A DNA stretch of 64,000 nt from Solicoccozyma terricola (lineage: Eukaryota; Basidiomycota; Tremellomycetes; Filobasidiales; Piskurozymaceae): NCBI GenBank assembly GCA_001600875.1, contig BCLD01000010.1:575853-639852 (forward strand), read 5' to 3'. Under the pieces are notes generated by a model, which had not been told where the DNA came from, made no database searches, and worked only from the letters and a program-made list of their open reading frames with translations. A program made the position numbers and the translations under genes. Numbering within the stretch: the stretch's first letter is position 1; the number at the start of each line of letters is the position of its first letter. Below, piece after piece: positions 23,014 through 35,300 of this stretch.

Positions 23014-26000
23014 TCACAGCGTTCTGCAATCGTTCTCCCGCCAGAGGCGCAAAGTGTCCTCGAGGAAGTGGTCCCTGAACCAAACGCCGGGAGCCGGCAA
23101 TGATGGCGTTGACGACTGAGAGAGAGAAAAAGCGAAAAAAAGGCCGGTTACGGTCTCGCGAAAAACGTACGGCAACCCTCCCTTGGGGGCTTGCACTCAC
23201 CCTGCTCGTCATCCCCAGCCAATGGCCATCCAGCAGTCTTGGATATCCTCATTAAAAGGATAGTGCACCCGAGGCAGTATATCTACGAAACCCGGGTGGA
23301 CATCAGACACACCACCCCAGGCCAGTCACCCCTCCTTCGCCCCACTCACCTCGATATAGAATGGTGGAAGCAGAGGCAACTGCTCCATCAACCGCTCCCC
23401 TCCAAACAGATCAACCAAACTCCTCGCTGCGCGCATCGCATTGCCGCAGAACAAATTCGCACTCTCCGCGTGCGGCACGCTCGCACCCGCCATGTTGATG
23501 ACAATTCGAGCGTAAAGCCAGATGGGCGCAAGATATTCTCGATGCTCGGAAGCTACTCCAACCTGGTCCAGCTCCGACATCCACCTGTCCAGTCGGGTGT
23601 TGAAGTCGACAATCTGGTAAATCCCGACGTTCGACGCTGCAGAGCTACCCGCTGGCATGTCAGTTGCCTTGCGCCATGACTGAAGGATTAACGCCAGGCG
23701 GACGTGAGCCACAAGAACGCTATCTTGCATCATCTCCCGGTCCGTACGGTTGACCCATGGTTGGAAGAGCTCTTCGCACAGGCGGGATGGATCAAAGCGT
23801 GGTAGGGCGGCCGCGCGGTAAATGCCTTGTTGTACGGCAACGACCTGAGAGTGAAGTAGTGTGAGCTCAGACACGAGGCAGTATCGTAGTGTCGTCGGTT
23901 CGCACTCACAAAGGTGAAGAGTATCAAGCGAATCGACTGCGGTCTCGTCGGCCATCGCCTAGGGGTGAGATATCCACACATTTCCCCTAGCGTCAACGCG
24001 CGAGTATCCTCAGAGTTATCACCCTGCAGGGAATCACATCAGTATGGGTATGGGCTGAGGTATGGAACGTCGGCTGGACTCATCCATACCTTTGCAAAAC
24101 CCCTCGCCCACTCATTCGCCGCTTTGGCTGCTATATGAGAATCAGGCGCCGTCGTGAAGCTGGCCAGCACGCTGGTTGCCGTGATCTCCTCTGGTCCGAT
24201 ACCTAGCTCGACGTTGAAGAACGGTTCGTCCTCCGTCTCGCCTGTCACATACGCCTCTGCGACATCCGGGTCGGTGGCAGTAGCCAGTTCGACCAGGTTT
24301 GCTGCCGAGGTCTCCGCTGCGAGCGCAGGAACAAGCGGGTGGAAAGCCGGTAATCGCTCAGCAGCGACGAGGGACATCACGCTCAGGATATATGGCGTAA
24401 TGGTGCTTTTCCCCGCTGCAAGGAACGGGTATTCGTACGTCCGAATTGTGAAGCCGTACATGATCGGTGATAGGTTTTCCACAAAGCTGTAAATCTCGGT
24501 ACTTTAACGCCATGTCCAGCGCTTCTGTCTTTTCAAGCCGACTCACAAATCAAACAGAACATCAGCTACTCTGTTGTCAATGACCCCTTTCCTAATGATA
24601 TTCATCCTCGGATCATTCGCTCCCAAGGCATCCACGGGATCCCTCAATCCACCAGATGCAGTCTGGGTGAGCGATCCCAGTTCCTCCAAGAACGAAGCGG
24701 CATTCGCTATGCTCATTGATTGGGAAATGTCGATAGGGAAGAAGGACGTCGTACCCGGGAAAATGGATGTTTGCTGAATGGAGTGACCGACGTTGGGTGG
24801 TCTATTTTCGATTGAAAAAAACGAGGGGAAATGAAGATACAGGTCTTAACACCCCATCTAAACCCTCTGTAAAATGACCAACCTCTCCTATCACTCACGC
24901 ATAAACCTGCATCATGGCATTCTTGCTATCCTCCCCTCCAACCTCAAAAATACCCAATTGACTCCTTCCTCCGTCCATGACCTCCTCAACCCCATCACTA
25001 AACCTGGTAGCAACGATCATATCTACTGGTGATCGAGGAGAGCTCATCTCTCCGACCAAGTCAGTCGAGTTAATGTTGGAGGTTGCTGGAGGCGTAGTGT
25101 GATTATTAAACGATGACGCAGCTATGCCAGCTGGAGGGATTTGAGAGGTGGTACTGTGATTGGCGTTGAGTGATTGAAACGGAGGTGGTTGCGAAGTTGG
25201 ACCGGATGCTCGAAGATCTGCAATTGTAGCTTTAAGGTCATCGATCTGGTATTACGATAACGAGCATCAGGATTCGAAGGTTTTCGGCGAACAATCTGCA
25301 GGAAGCACTCACCGTCGTTGACATGCTCCTTAGTTCCTCTGTGACCCATTCTTGCCATTCATCGTCCTGTAAGGATTCGTGCAAAGCGAACACGACGTTA
25401 GCCAACTTGCATTTCCACACGCTATCGGACAAAGAGCCAAGTCTCACATGCAATCTCGTCTTGAATTTACATTCTTCATTTCGTTTAATGCATCTGACGC
25501 ATCTACCAGTTGGATCTGATGAAGGAATGCAACGATGCTATTTGTTTCCAAGCCAATTGCATGAGTAATCTATCCCTTGCGGTAGAGGAGGGCGGGGATT
25601 GTACAACTAACCTTGCTCCGCCGACATCCCAAACATGCTTTGGATTTTTTTTCCGCAGCACCACCGCCGCCGCCAGTACCTCCTGAGTTGCCGAATTTTG
25701 ATTCTCCGTTACCCACACCACGACCGCCTCCTTCCCCTGTAAGACCTGCGCTCCCGGCCCGACCTCCTACGTCCACCAACTCATCTGCTGATCCAATGCT
25801 GGACATCTTTACTGGGGATTTTGGAGACCTACGTCGTGCTGGACCCAATGACATTGCCCTGGAAGACGTTTGCCCCGGAGTGCCGCGAGGACCGAGGCTC
25901 ATCCCATGTTCGTTGAGTAGGTTATTGGGAAGTGAAGAATCATATTGGTAGATTGACATTGGGATGGCTGATGATGATGCATTGGAAGTGCTCGATGACG

Positions 26001-26046
26001 TTGTTTGGTTGTACACGGGTCGTTGGGACGGCGTTGGTACTGACAT
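23014..26046 (-). CDS. Zn2Cys6 binuclear-cluster fungal transcription factor
   Basis: Fungal-specific DNA-binding regulator. ATG at 26046, then a Ser/Gly-rich N-terminus. The zinc cluster, spliced between about 25615 and 25525, reads ACLGCRRSKHRC with IPSSDPTGRCVRC and IKRNEECKF, that is C-x2-C-x6-C-x9-C-x2-C-x6-C. A short Gln/Ser linker follows, then the middle homology region (VLFDFFVENLSPIMYGF, ITPYILSVMSLVAAERLPAF, AYVTGETEDEPFFNVELGIG, MCGYLTPRRW) and the C-terminal helical part (YRAAALPRFDPSRLCEELFQ, YLAPIWLYARIVINMAGASV, ARSLVDLFGGERLMEQLPLL). The layout resembles Aro80-like regulators, but the target pathway cannot be read from sequence. The last exons are inferred: an exon ending near 23206 joins in phase to one ending FLEDTLRLWRENDCRTL, stop at 23014; an alternative frame would end at 22973. 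Confidence 0.85.
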
Positions 26047-26447
26047 TGTCTGTCACTTGTCGAAGCCTTGGGACTATCGCTAAGCCGGATAACGTTGAAG
26101 CGCGTTGGAATGCGGGCGTCGATAGGAAAGACGACAGCTCGACGCCAACCAAGTCGTGCTTGTTATTTTGTGCAAATATCAAACAGGCCAGTGGAGCGGT
26201 GGGGTTACGAGATGAGGTGCATGCTCTTTGATATCATCGTCTGCAAGGTGCTGGAGCCCATCGCCATCGACGACAAACGGCGGATAAGTAGTTGACCGGG
26301 TCTCGTGGCAATTTGCACGTGACAGGCTATTTGTATCCCGGGTGGCGAATCAACAGCAGCATCGTGTCGTTCCCCGCCATGCCAGTGCCAGTGTATGCCC
26401 AATGGGACAGCCGCCGACGCCGTCACATTCCCTCATGTCACATTCCC
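26047..26447. promoter_or_regulatory. Upstream region of the Zn2Cys6 gene
   Basis: Both neighbours are on the minus strand, so this is the 5' flank of the Zn2Cys6 factor and the 3' flank of the TBC gene. A CACGTGAC element sits at 26316-26323, about 270 bp from the start codon. No exon seen. Confidence 0.45.
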
Positions 26448-29400
26448 TCATCTCATTCTTTCAAGGCATTCCTTTCTCCTCTGCCCAATCTCCGGTGACT
26501 TGACTGACCTTTGGAGATGCTGTGTGAGCTGTTTACAAACCCAATGATCTCCGTCAATCTCCTCCGCCCGTAATCCTCCGGATAAAGCAAGAGCCAAGGA
26601 ACAACATCCACCCACCTCAATCAACTTCTCTCCATTCCACATCCTCTCAGTACCTTGTTGAACCACCTCAAACATCTGTGAAACAGTATCGGCGGAACAA
26701 ATTTGGTGCGCAGATAGTTTCAAGATTGACAGGGATGTTAAGATTAGAATCTGTTATGCGGGTAAAAAAAAAAGTGGTTTGTAGAGTCAGAGTGGGCATG
26801 GACATGTAGAACGACAGAAGGGTGTATAGAAACGTGGCTGTTGATGGTGAATGGTTGTGAAATGTGTGGGAAGAGAGGGGGGGGGGGGGAGCACGTACGT
26901 CGCTTCCTTCTGCATAGAAACAGTCCCATACACGGAACACCGTCTATAGTAGCCCAACAACCATCAGTCAGTTCCAAACAAAACGACTCAAATATCGACA
27001 GACTCACCTCAATCGGCAGACAGTTTACAAACATGCTCAACAGCCATCCAAAACTGATCGCGCTCAATTCCAATCCCAAATCCTCTAATTTCGAAGCTAC
27101 CTCTGGTAACAACTCCTCCACATATTCTTCCAATACCGCTTGTTCTACTCTCGATCCTAACAGAGAGGGAGCATAGAAATCTACCGGTAGTAAGGAGACG
27201 GTCGATTTGAATGTCCAAAAGGCGTTTTCTTCGGATTCATGGATGAGAAGCAGAGTAGCGGCGAGGAGGTTAAGGCCTTGACAGTAGCCTGTTGGAAATA
27301 GAACGTTAATAAGTGGTGTGGAGCGGAGGTCCGTTAGTGAACCCACCTATCGACGGATCGTAAGCCGCAAACGCGGTGAGGAGTCGACGAAGCTTTTGGC
27401 ATCCTACGCCATCACCTCCGAAAAAGACGTTGGACGCAAACGTGCGACTGTAGAGCGTTTCGTTGAGTTCAGCAGATGACCTCCCCCAACCAGAAAGCAA
27501 GATATCACTCACCTAACATCCTTCTCAATCTCCGCCAACACGTCATCCTGCTCCTTCTTCTTTGCCAACAATTCTCCATACACACCTGGCTCAAAAGCCT
27601 CTTTCGCTCCCGAGAATTCTGCCCAAACCTGGGCTCTCAACTGCAAGGGTACCCCAACAGTTCTGACGAGCTTGAGAAGTGCACGTCGGACCTCGAAACC
27701 ATTCTTCCCGGAACCCAGCTGCGATAGACCAAGTAGATCACCTTGCCAGGATGACGATTCAATCGTCTTCACCGAAGTCCCGCGACGTGCTTTCAGAAAT
27801 ACTTCCCAACGCTTCATTCGCTCTCGTTCTTCCTTGTCGTGGGTTTCGGTCAGTTGGGTGAGAAGCGCAGAAGTGGGCTTGCGAGGTTGTGTGGCATCGA
27901 TAGGTCTGTTTTTTCGTATCTGACGTATGGTACCAGAGTTGGAGCGAAGCGGACCAGATGTGACTGTGGGCTCGAGGTCCACTGCGCCAGATGATGACAC
28001 AGTAAGCGGTTGCTCTGAAATGGCTGGTTTGACAGGACTAGGTGTCAGAGTAGCTATAGTGGCCGACCGATGTCGAGCTTTCTTAACATCATCCGAGTCA
28101 AGGGTATTGGGCGAGACGCTGGATGACGACACCTGTTCTTCGCCGCCGAATCGTAAAGTCGACCGCACGGTGAGATCGGAAAATTGGCGTGGTTCATCAT
28201 CGGACGGGACTGTCGATGACCCTAGTTGAGTTTGTTTGGAATTTATCGAGTTGGACGAGGTCATCGAAGATGACCGATCGCGCTTCTGATCTTCCCAGTC
28301 ATCCGTTGGCGCAGGAGATCTCAACGGACGATTCCTGACTGATTGTGCATCTACCAAAGCCTGAATGTGTTTGAGGTCATCTGAGTGTTTTCAAGCGTGA
28401 GAAACTGCATTCCATAACAACCAATCTGTCCGTAGACTCACAAACAAAGCCAAAGCGATCCGTGTATGGCTTCACGTCCTTGCCATTGAATTGACTGGCG
28501 GGCCTCGCTTCATCCAGTCGCAAGAAGTCATCCAACGTCTTCCTCCTAGGCAGAAGACTAGGCGGCTTGGAACTCCACGCGCTGATCGAGTTCAGCTCGA
28601 CCGCAGGCAAGTTGGCTCGTGTCGGAGAAGGTGGCGTTGAAGTCCCAGCGACAGGATGCGACGCAGGTGTTGAAGGAGTTTTCGGCGTCCTAATCCCATC
28701 CGCAGAAGTCTCTGGTCTGATTGATAGTGTTCGTAGCAAAGATTTCCGCGCATCGCTGTTCTTGCTGGAAATGAGCTTGCGAGGATCCATCTTCCCTGCC
28801 AAGGCGTTCGAAAGGCTCGCGGTGATTTGCATCGCCTGCTCTCCCATTGTTGGACTGACGAATCCATCCTTTGGTCGACTCACAGATGCACCTCTACTCC
28901 GACTTCGAGGTTCTCGCACGGTAATACCCTCCTCCTGCGCGTTCGTGACCAGTGAGTGCGCGAGGTAAGCAGTCAGACTGGATGACACCAGGTCCGAGTG
29001 TAGCACGGAATTGGGATCCGGCGTGACGATCCGTGTTGCGAGGAAGATAGCACGGTATGCTGGACTACTCCCACGCTCTTTCCATTCCTCGTCTTCTTGC
29101 AAGTCCAGCGGTGTATTCTCGACTGCTGTCTTCAAATTTGTGCCTACGACGGGCAGAGATGATCTAGGTGCAAAGAACGAGTCACCAGGTCGGACCGTAC
29201 TCGTAAGGTCTCGTTCCTTTGCCTTCCTTTGCGCGGAGGCGGAGATAGGGCCCGGCTTTGAGGGCCCTGCTGTCCATGACCACAAGTTCGCTGCCCAAGA
29301 TGAAGAGTTCCTCGTACGGGTTTTACGATTTCCTCCTGCAGCAGGAGATGGGACCAGCCCTCCTCCTCCGCCAAACGACAGGTGAGTTTCGGAAGCTCGC

Positions 29401-30664
29401 GATGACACAAACGACCCCGGTCTACCACTGGTTTGGTTCGACGATATTGATGCAGTATCATCAAGCTCAGTAGAATTGAGCGATGTCGATAATGCTTCTG
29501 CGAGGGAGTCGTGAACGGATCGTACCGATACCTACGAGGAAGCAAAATGTCTCATTAGAACCTTTTCCAGTTTGTTTCGATGTACGAGTATTCAGGTCCC
29601 ACAGTATCTGCATCGGAGTCCCTTGAAATCGTCAACTCCAAGACCGATTCACCGTCTTTCTTCCCTTCCATCTTTGATTCTCTACTCTCTCTCCTCTCGC
29701 CACCCTTGACCTCTATCAACTGGCCTCTCAGTGTATCGTTCTCTTCTTCCAGTCCTACACAAACATCAACTAGCTCTCTAACTATTCTGCTGAGCATTCT
29801 CAACGCTTCTCTTTCTTGTTTTGCTTTATCCTTTGTAGAGTCCATGGATCGCCCAGCATTCTCTTGCTGGACCTCGTGAGGTGCTGTAACGACGACTTCA
29901 TTCGATGCCGGTGGACTCGGTGGGAATAGGGGGATTCCAATTGCTGTTGATGGGAGAGGTTGAGAGAGGGGCGTTGTTGAACGACGAAAGGTTCGTGGTC
30001 GAGGTGTAGTGGGAGAACCCAAGCTAGGTACATCGATTGTCAAGTCGGGAATCGACAAATTTGGTGAAGGCGTCGATGTTTTAGTAGATGTTGATGACGT
30101 TGAAGGTTGGGATGTTGTATTTAAAGCCTGATCTGAAGGTGTTGTCGGTTTTACAGGAGATTGTACCTCACTTGTCCTCCTACTTGCGTTCCTCTCAAAG
30201 TATCGCTCCATCTCTTCCTCATCCATCAACTCGAACCTCGTTGTAACCAGAGCATGATCTTGTCTTCCAATCCCATTCAAAGCTCTTGGGAGTCTGATAG
30301 GTGATCTAGCTGGACCCATTCCAAGTAATCCATTGAGCTCTGTTGCATCTACCCTGACTTGACGAGTGGAATGACGACCGCGAATGGACGATACGTCAGC
30401 AGATGATCCGATCAACGGGGATCTTGGAGGGATTGTGGATATGGATCCATCCCGAGGTCGACGTGTAGAGTCATAAGAGGATCGTCTTGCATCAAAGTAG
30501 CCTTCTGTGAAACCACTGCCTAATCTATCTCTAGGAGAGTGTACGGGAGGAAGTGCGGGATGGAGTTGGGAGGAATGATGAGCGTCGAATGAGATGGCGG
30601 ATGCTTTGGAAGTGATGGATATCGCCCGTCGGCGTGTACTGGATGCGAGAGGATGGTCGGACAT
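26448..30664 (-). CDS. TBC-domain Rab GTPase-activating protein
   Basis: Predicted GAP for a Rab-family GTPase in membrane traffic. ATG at 30664. The first three large exons (30664 to about 27510) encode some 900 residues of Ser/Pro/Thr-rich sequence with a short coiled coil (ELVDVCVGLEEENDTLRGQL, near 29770). The TBC domain follows: VRRALLKLVRTVGVPLQLRA ending in QVW; IEKDVSRTFASNVFFGGDG, where the R of SRTF is the arginine finger; YDPSIGYCQGLNLLAATLLL, carrying the YxQ glutamine finger; FYAPSLLGSRVEQAVLEEYV; and SFGWLLSMFVNCLPIEVVFR ending in VWDCFYAEG (27700-26900). Both catalytic fingers are present, so the GAP is probably active. The last exon ends RRKECLERMR at 26448. Shares a 249-bp divergent promoter with ERG2. 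Confidence 0.9.
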
Positions 30665-30913
30665 TGTTGGGTGTGGGGGGGTTGTGTAGCTGGCTGGCTG
30701 GGTGCGCTGCGCTGCGCTGCGCTGCGCTGTATGCTCTGCTCACCACCCGTCCGAGTGTCCTCGCCATCACCCCCGACGCCCGCTCGTCGCCGCCGGTCTT
30801 CCCCCGGCCATCGATGCCCGCAGCCACGCCATGTTTCACTCGCGTCCATCAAATAATTTCGGGAGACATGAACATCGTACGATCAACAGCCACCCATCCA
30901 TATCACCACAACC
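30665..30913. promoter_or_regulatory. Bidirectional promoter between TBC-GAP and ERG2, with GCGCT repeats
   Basis: 249 bp separate the two divergent start codons. Five exact tandem copies of GCGCT occupy 30704-30728. A sequence ATCACCCCCG at about 30767 weakly resembles sterol regulatory elements (fungal SREBP consensus ATCACNCCAC) but differs at the end, so sterol control is only a speculation. Confidence 0.5.
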
Positions 30914-31962
30914 ATGGCAAAGAGGTCAGCACCATCACCACCCCCGGCTAGCAAGAAATCCAATACCATGAAGACACTGCTGTCCTGGAGCGCACTCCTT
31001 GGGCTTTTCCTCGCCTTTTGCCAGTACATGAACAGCATCAACGTGAGTCCAGCTCTTGTGCCCGCAGTGCCTTTCTTTCCCCCCCCCCCCCAACCAAATC
31101 TGACCTTTGGAGACCCAATCCAGCACCTATTCTACCATTTTGACGCGCCAACTCTCCACACCATCACACAATCCGCCGTCTCTGCTCATGGATCCAACAT
31201 CACCGCGATCATCGACCAAGTACTGTCCTCAATCCAATCTACCTACCCATCCACCCGTGTTCAAGTTGAATGGCGCGATGAGAATGAATGGGTATGGAAT
31301 AATGCAGGTGGAGCAATGGGAAGTATGTTCATTATACATGCGAGTATCAGCGAGTGAGTTGAAGGGAGACGTTTGCCTACTAGATTTATTTAGAACGCAT
31401 GCTCATACGCCCTCACTCATCCAGGTACCTCATCATCTTTGGATCAGCTGTCGGTACAGAAGGTCACACCGGACGTCACACGGCGGATGATTATTTCCAC
31501 ATCTTGAAGGGTACCCAGACGGCATACAAAGCCGGTGCTTTGACCAAAGAGGTGAAATGAAAATTGGTGTTCTTCGCATTGTTGGTCCCGTCCAAACATG
31601 CTGAAATTTATCATACATCCTCGCTCCAGATCTACCCTGCTGGATCAGTTCACCATCTTCAACGCGGTGAAACCAAGCAATACCGTTTCGAAGATGAATG
31701 CTGGGCTCTTGAATACGCTCAAGGTATGTCAAAGCCCCCGGGGGGGGGGGGGGGGGGTCTTTTTCGACAGCACATTGAACGAGGAAACGCTGACTTATTT
31801 TTCATTTTGACGCAAAAAAAAAAAACAGGATGGATCCCTTTAATGCTACCTTTTGGGTTCGCAGATACTCTTTTCTCAACGCTCGATTTCGGGTGCCTTT
31901 ACAATACAGTGAGATTGACGGGTAGGGAGATGGTTGCGAATTTGTTGCATGGCAAGGTTTGA
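30914..31962 (+). CDS. ERG2: C-8 sterol isomerase
   Basis: Shifts the C8 double bond to C7 in the ergosterol pathway, in the ER membrane. ATG at 30914; the first exon encodes a single hydrophobic N-terminal segment ([19 protein letters not shown]), the membrane anchor of this family. After an intron (about 31041-31123, with C13 at 31079-31091) come [90 protein letters not shown] and the ERG2/sigma-1-receptor signature [20 protein letters not shown] followed by [20 protein letters not shown]. Stop at 31962. About 225 residues, as expected. One intron carries G18 at 31740-31757, the only sense-strand G tract I found in an intron. Confidence 0.95.
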
Positions 31963-32336
31963 TGAGGGATGGAGTGTGCGAAAATGTATGCATTTGCTTG
32001 GAATGAAAGAAAGGAATGATAAATGAATGCATAGATGACGTGCTACGCTCAAAACACCGCCCCTACATGTTCATTCGACACATGATTCAGTTGCGGTATA
32101 GAAGAAGAGCGCTGAGCAATGATCGATATGATCAAGAGAATGCCTCTGTTAGCCATCCCGCCATATAACACTTGTGCTGCAGATCGTGTAGTGGAACGCC
32201 TGGGTCTTGCACCATCCAGATGTGTATATCATTGGTTGTGCAGTTAATTAGCAATAGATTTAACTCCTTTCATTTATTTCGTTCAACCTATCTGGTATTG
32301 TTCGTATTCTACTTCGATTTGCTCTATTCCGTCCGT
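31963..32336. other. Convergent intergenic region between ERG2 and the ferroxidase
   Basis: A/T-richer than its surroundings, consistent with overlapping 3' UTRs. No exon or repeat recognised. Confidence 0.5.
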
Positions 32337-35300
32337 CTACTGAACGTCCGCACGTACCCTCTTACCCTTCAAGAACCCCAATTTCCCACCTTTTGCAGCC
32401 TTCAACTCCTGCTTTCTCTTGACCTCGTTCTCCAAATCCTCCTCATCGATATCTCCCCATGAATACCATACGACGGTGAAGAAACCGAGGAGGGCGGTGA
32501 TGATGCAGCCTGCCAATGCTCCGATGGCTTTCGGGGTCCAGCCCTATGGACAGTGCGTGCAACCGAGTTAGCAGTCATCCGAGCGCAGTAGGGGGGAAGA
32601 GAGGAGGAGGAAGGGGGGGGGGGGGGTACTCACCATCTTCAAAGCATAAGGCCCGAGTCTTATAGCGTCGTTCTCAACATCAGCACTTATCAAAACGTTC
32701 AACCAACCATACACTCACGGTTGTCCCTTCAAGTCAGTCGTCGACATCAATCCCACGGCGTTCCCACTCGTGGGAATGTTTTGAGCCGCACATTGATCCA
32801 ACATCGCCTTGGGCATTGTCAAGTTCTTTTGCATGTAATCGGGAGACTCGATGAAAGCCATCGCCAAGCCACTGGAGAGATGCCAGTCGATCTGTTTCCC
32901 TCGTGCGTTCAGTTGCCCACACAAATACTGAGTGAAAGAGAGAGCACTTACATGGCAATGGAAGAACCAGACTCCGGGGTTATCCGCTCTGAACCTCAAA
33001 GTGACTGATCCGCCGGATGGAATCATGATCGTATCTCTCCTTGCAGGGTTCGCTAACCCTTCAGTGACAGGTGGGTTGATAGTCTCATCGTCGGAGCCAA
33101 CATCGTAAGATCGTGAAACGACCTGGAATACGTGACCGTGGAGATGGAACGGGTGGTTTCCGGCGTCCCTGAATGGCGGAAAGGAAGGATGTAAGGTTGT
33201 GGGAATCGTTCTGATTATTTTTGTGAGGCGATATCTCACCAGTTGATAACCGTCATTTGGACGTTCTGCATGTGTTCAAGGACGATACCGTGAGTTTGTG
33301 CGCCGTATACTTGAGGAAGGGAGGAGTCGTTGCCCATTGTTAAAGCGGTAAAGATGGTAGGGACGATGGGTTGGAGGTAGGTGCTGCGAGCCGAGGAGAG
33401 GTCAGTGAATGGCGCGGAGAGACCATGTGGAAAGGTAGGAGTTCACATGTTGTTGACTTGAAGAGTATTGAGCAATGACGAATGGTCAGCCTCCCAACTT
33501 ATACACAGGTCTGGCGAAAGGACTCACATGCAGCTCGGTTGGTTCCATCGCTGAAAGTCTATATCATCAACCAGGCTCACCCCAATCAGTCTCATCGTTA
33601 TCACCGTCATTGTCATCGCCATCGTCACACCACTACCCACATCGAACCAAACATTAAACGTGTAGTCAACATCAGCCGGAGCTTGCGCCTCGACTTGGAC
33701 AGGGACGGTGTCAACATCGTTGAAAGATCCCCATTCCTCGACCTCGATCGGATCGGCTTTCGCGTTAGCATCAGAGTACTGAATCTGGATGGTGTTGTTG
33801 AGAACGAGAGCTTCCGGTACAACATCGTACCTATTATTCCCGAACCGAACCCGACATCAGCCAACCTGGGGGACCAAACAACAACATGCAAAAAAACACC
33901 CGACGAACTCACATCTCGGTATCCTGCATCACCATGAACGCGTAATTCGTGTTGGTCTCGTTCTTCGCTTCGACGTAGATCGAATACCTCTGCGCAACTG
34001 CGACAGGAAGGACATCTACTTCATACGGACTGACTTCAATCCCGTCGAGTTCGATGATTTGCATCGTGTGATTCTGCATCGTCAAATGGAACACTGCGTT
34101 GCGGTTGTTCGCCAGAGTCAGACGCCAATTCTATGATTCCAACATTGCGAGAGGAACCCCCTTCCCTAAACTCACTAGCCAAAGCACTCATATTGATAAC
34201 ACGAATCCTGTACTTTTTTCCAGCTTGGAACGGAAGGATTGCATTGTCACTAACACCTTGACCCGAGGAAAGTTCGGATTGAGTGTTGATATAAGTGTTA
34301 TTGTGCATGAGGTAGATGACGGCGGATTCTACGAGTGGAAGTTAAGAAGAAAGAGCGAGTGAGTTGAGATATTAACCAATGTCAGAATTGGGTCGGGAAG
34401 GGGGAGAGAAATAATGATTTTACCTGGGACAGGTTCCGCTCCACTTGGGTTTGACTACCAACCAGGAAATTCGTATGATTCAGCGGTAGTCGTCGTATCC
34501 CGTGGCTAGCACACTCACCCATGTCATAAACTCATTAACGAGCATATCATCGTGTTGACGATGATACCTGATGTCGTGATAGAGGTGTCAGCATCCACGC
34601 GATCAACTAGGAAAGTTCCCTGGAGCATCCGGAACTCACCAATCTCCGAGGATGACGGTGAATTCCTCGTCCCAAGTGATATCAGTTCGAGAGACGTTGG
34701 GGTGAATGATGAGGGCTGTTGATTGGGGTTGGGGGGGGGGGGGCGTTGTTAAGTATTGTGCAATGAAAAGGACAGGAAAGATGACGAAACCATGTTCGAA
34801 TTAGGGAATTTGCGCAACGACGACTTACGAGCACGAAGACCGTCTACGTATTGACCTGGTGATGTAAATTTGAGACGAAAAGAACGAGGTGTCAGAACCA
34901 ACCCACTTGGGTAGATATTCACACCGCAACGCATCAACGCTCACCCTTGTAATGACCCTATCAGATTCGAAGGAAGACGCCAAAGTTTCATCAACACCCA
35001 ACGGCCTGCACCCACCCCTTTCGCGTACTCACATGAATCCAATAAGTGCCATGTTGAAGATCCACCGGAATCTCATACGTCAACTCTTGTCCTGCTGGAA
35101 TCGGACATTGAGTAACTCCAACAGCTCCATCATAGTAATTCGAACCATTGAAGAAATTCCCATGTGAGTGAAGGGCAGTGGCGCTTTCTGGACCTAGAGG
35201 ACCACCGAGTCCGTTGAATGCGTGAACGCGGAGAGTGTCGAATTGATTGACGACGATGGGTGGTGGTCTGTGTTGAATGTGTGCCAAAAAAGAACCCCGA

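Noticed and set aside
28567..29385. Plus-strand open frames of 124-133 codons opposite the TBC gene
   Set aside because: Antisense shadows of a confident coding exon.
30702..30971. Small plus-strand open frames beginning MRCAALRCAV or similar
   Set aside because: Translations of the GCGCT microsatellite in the promoter.
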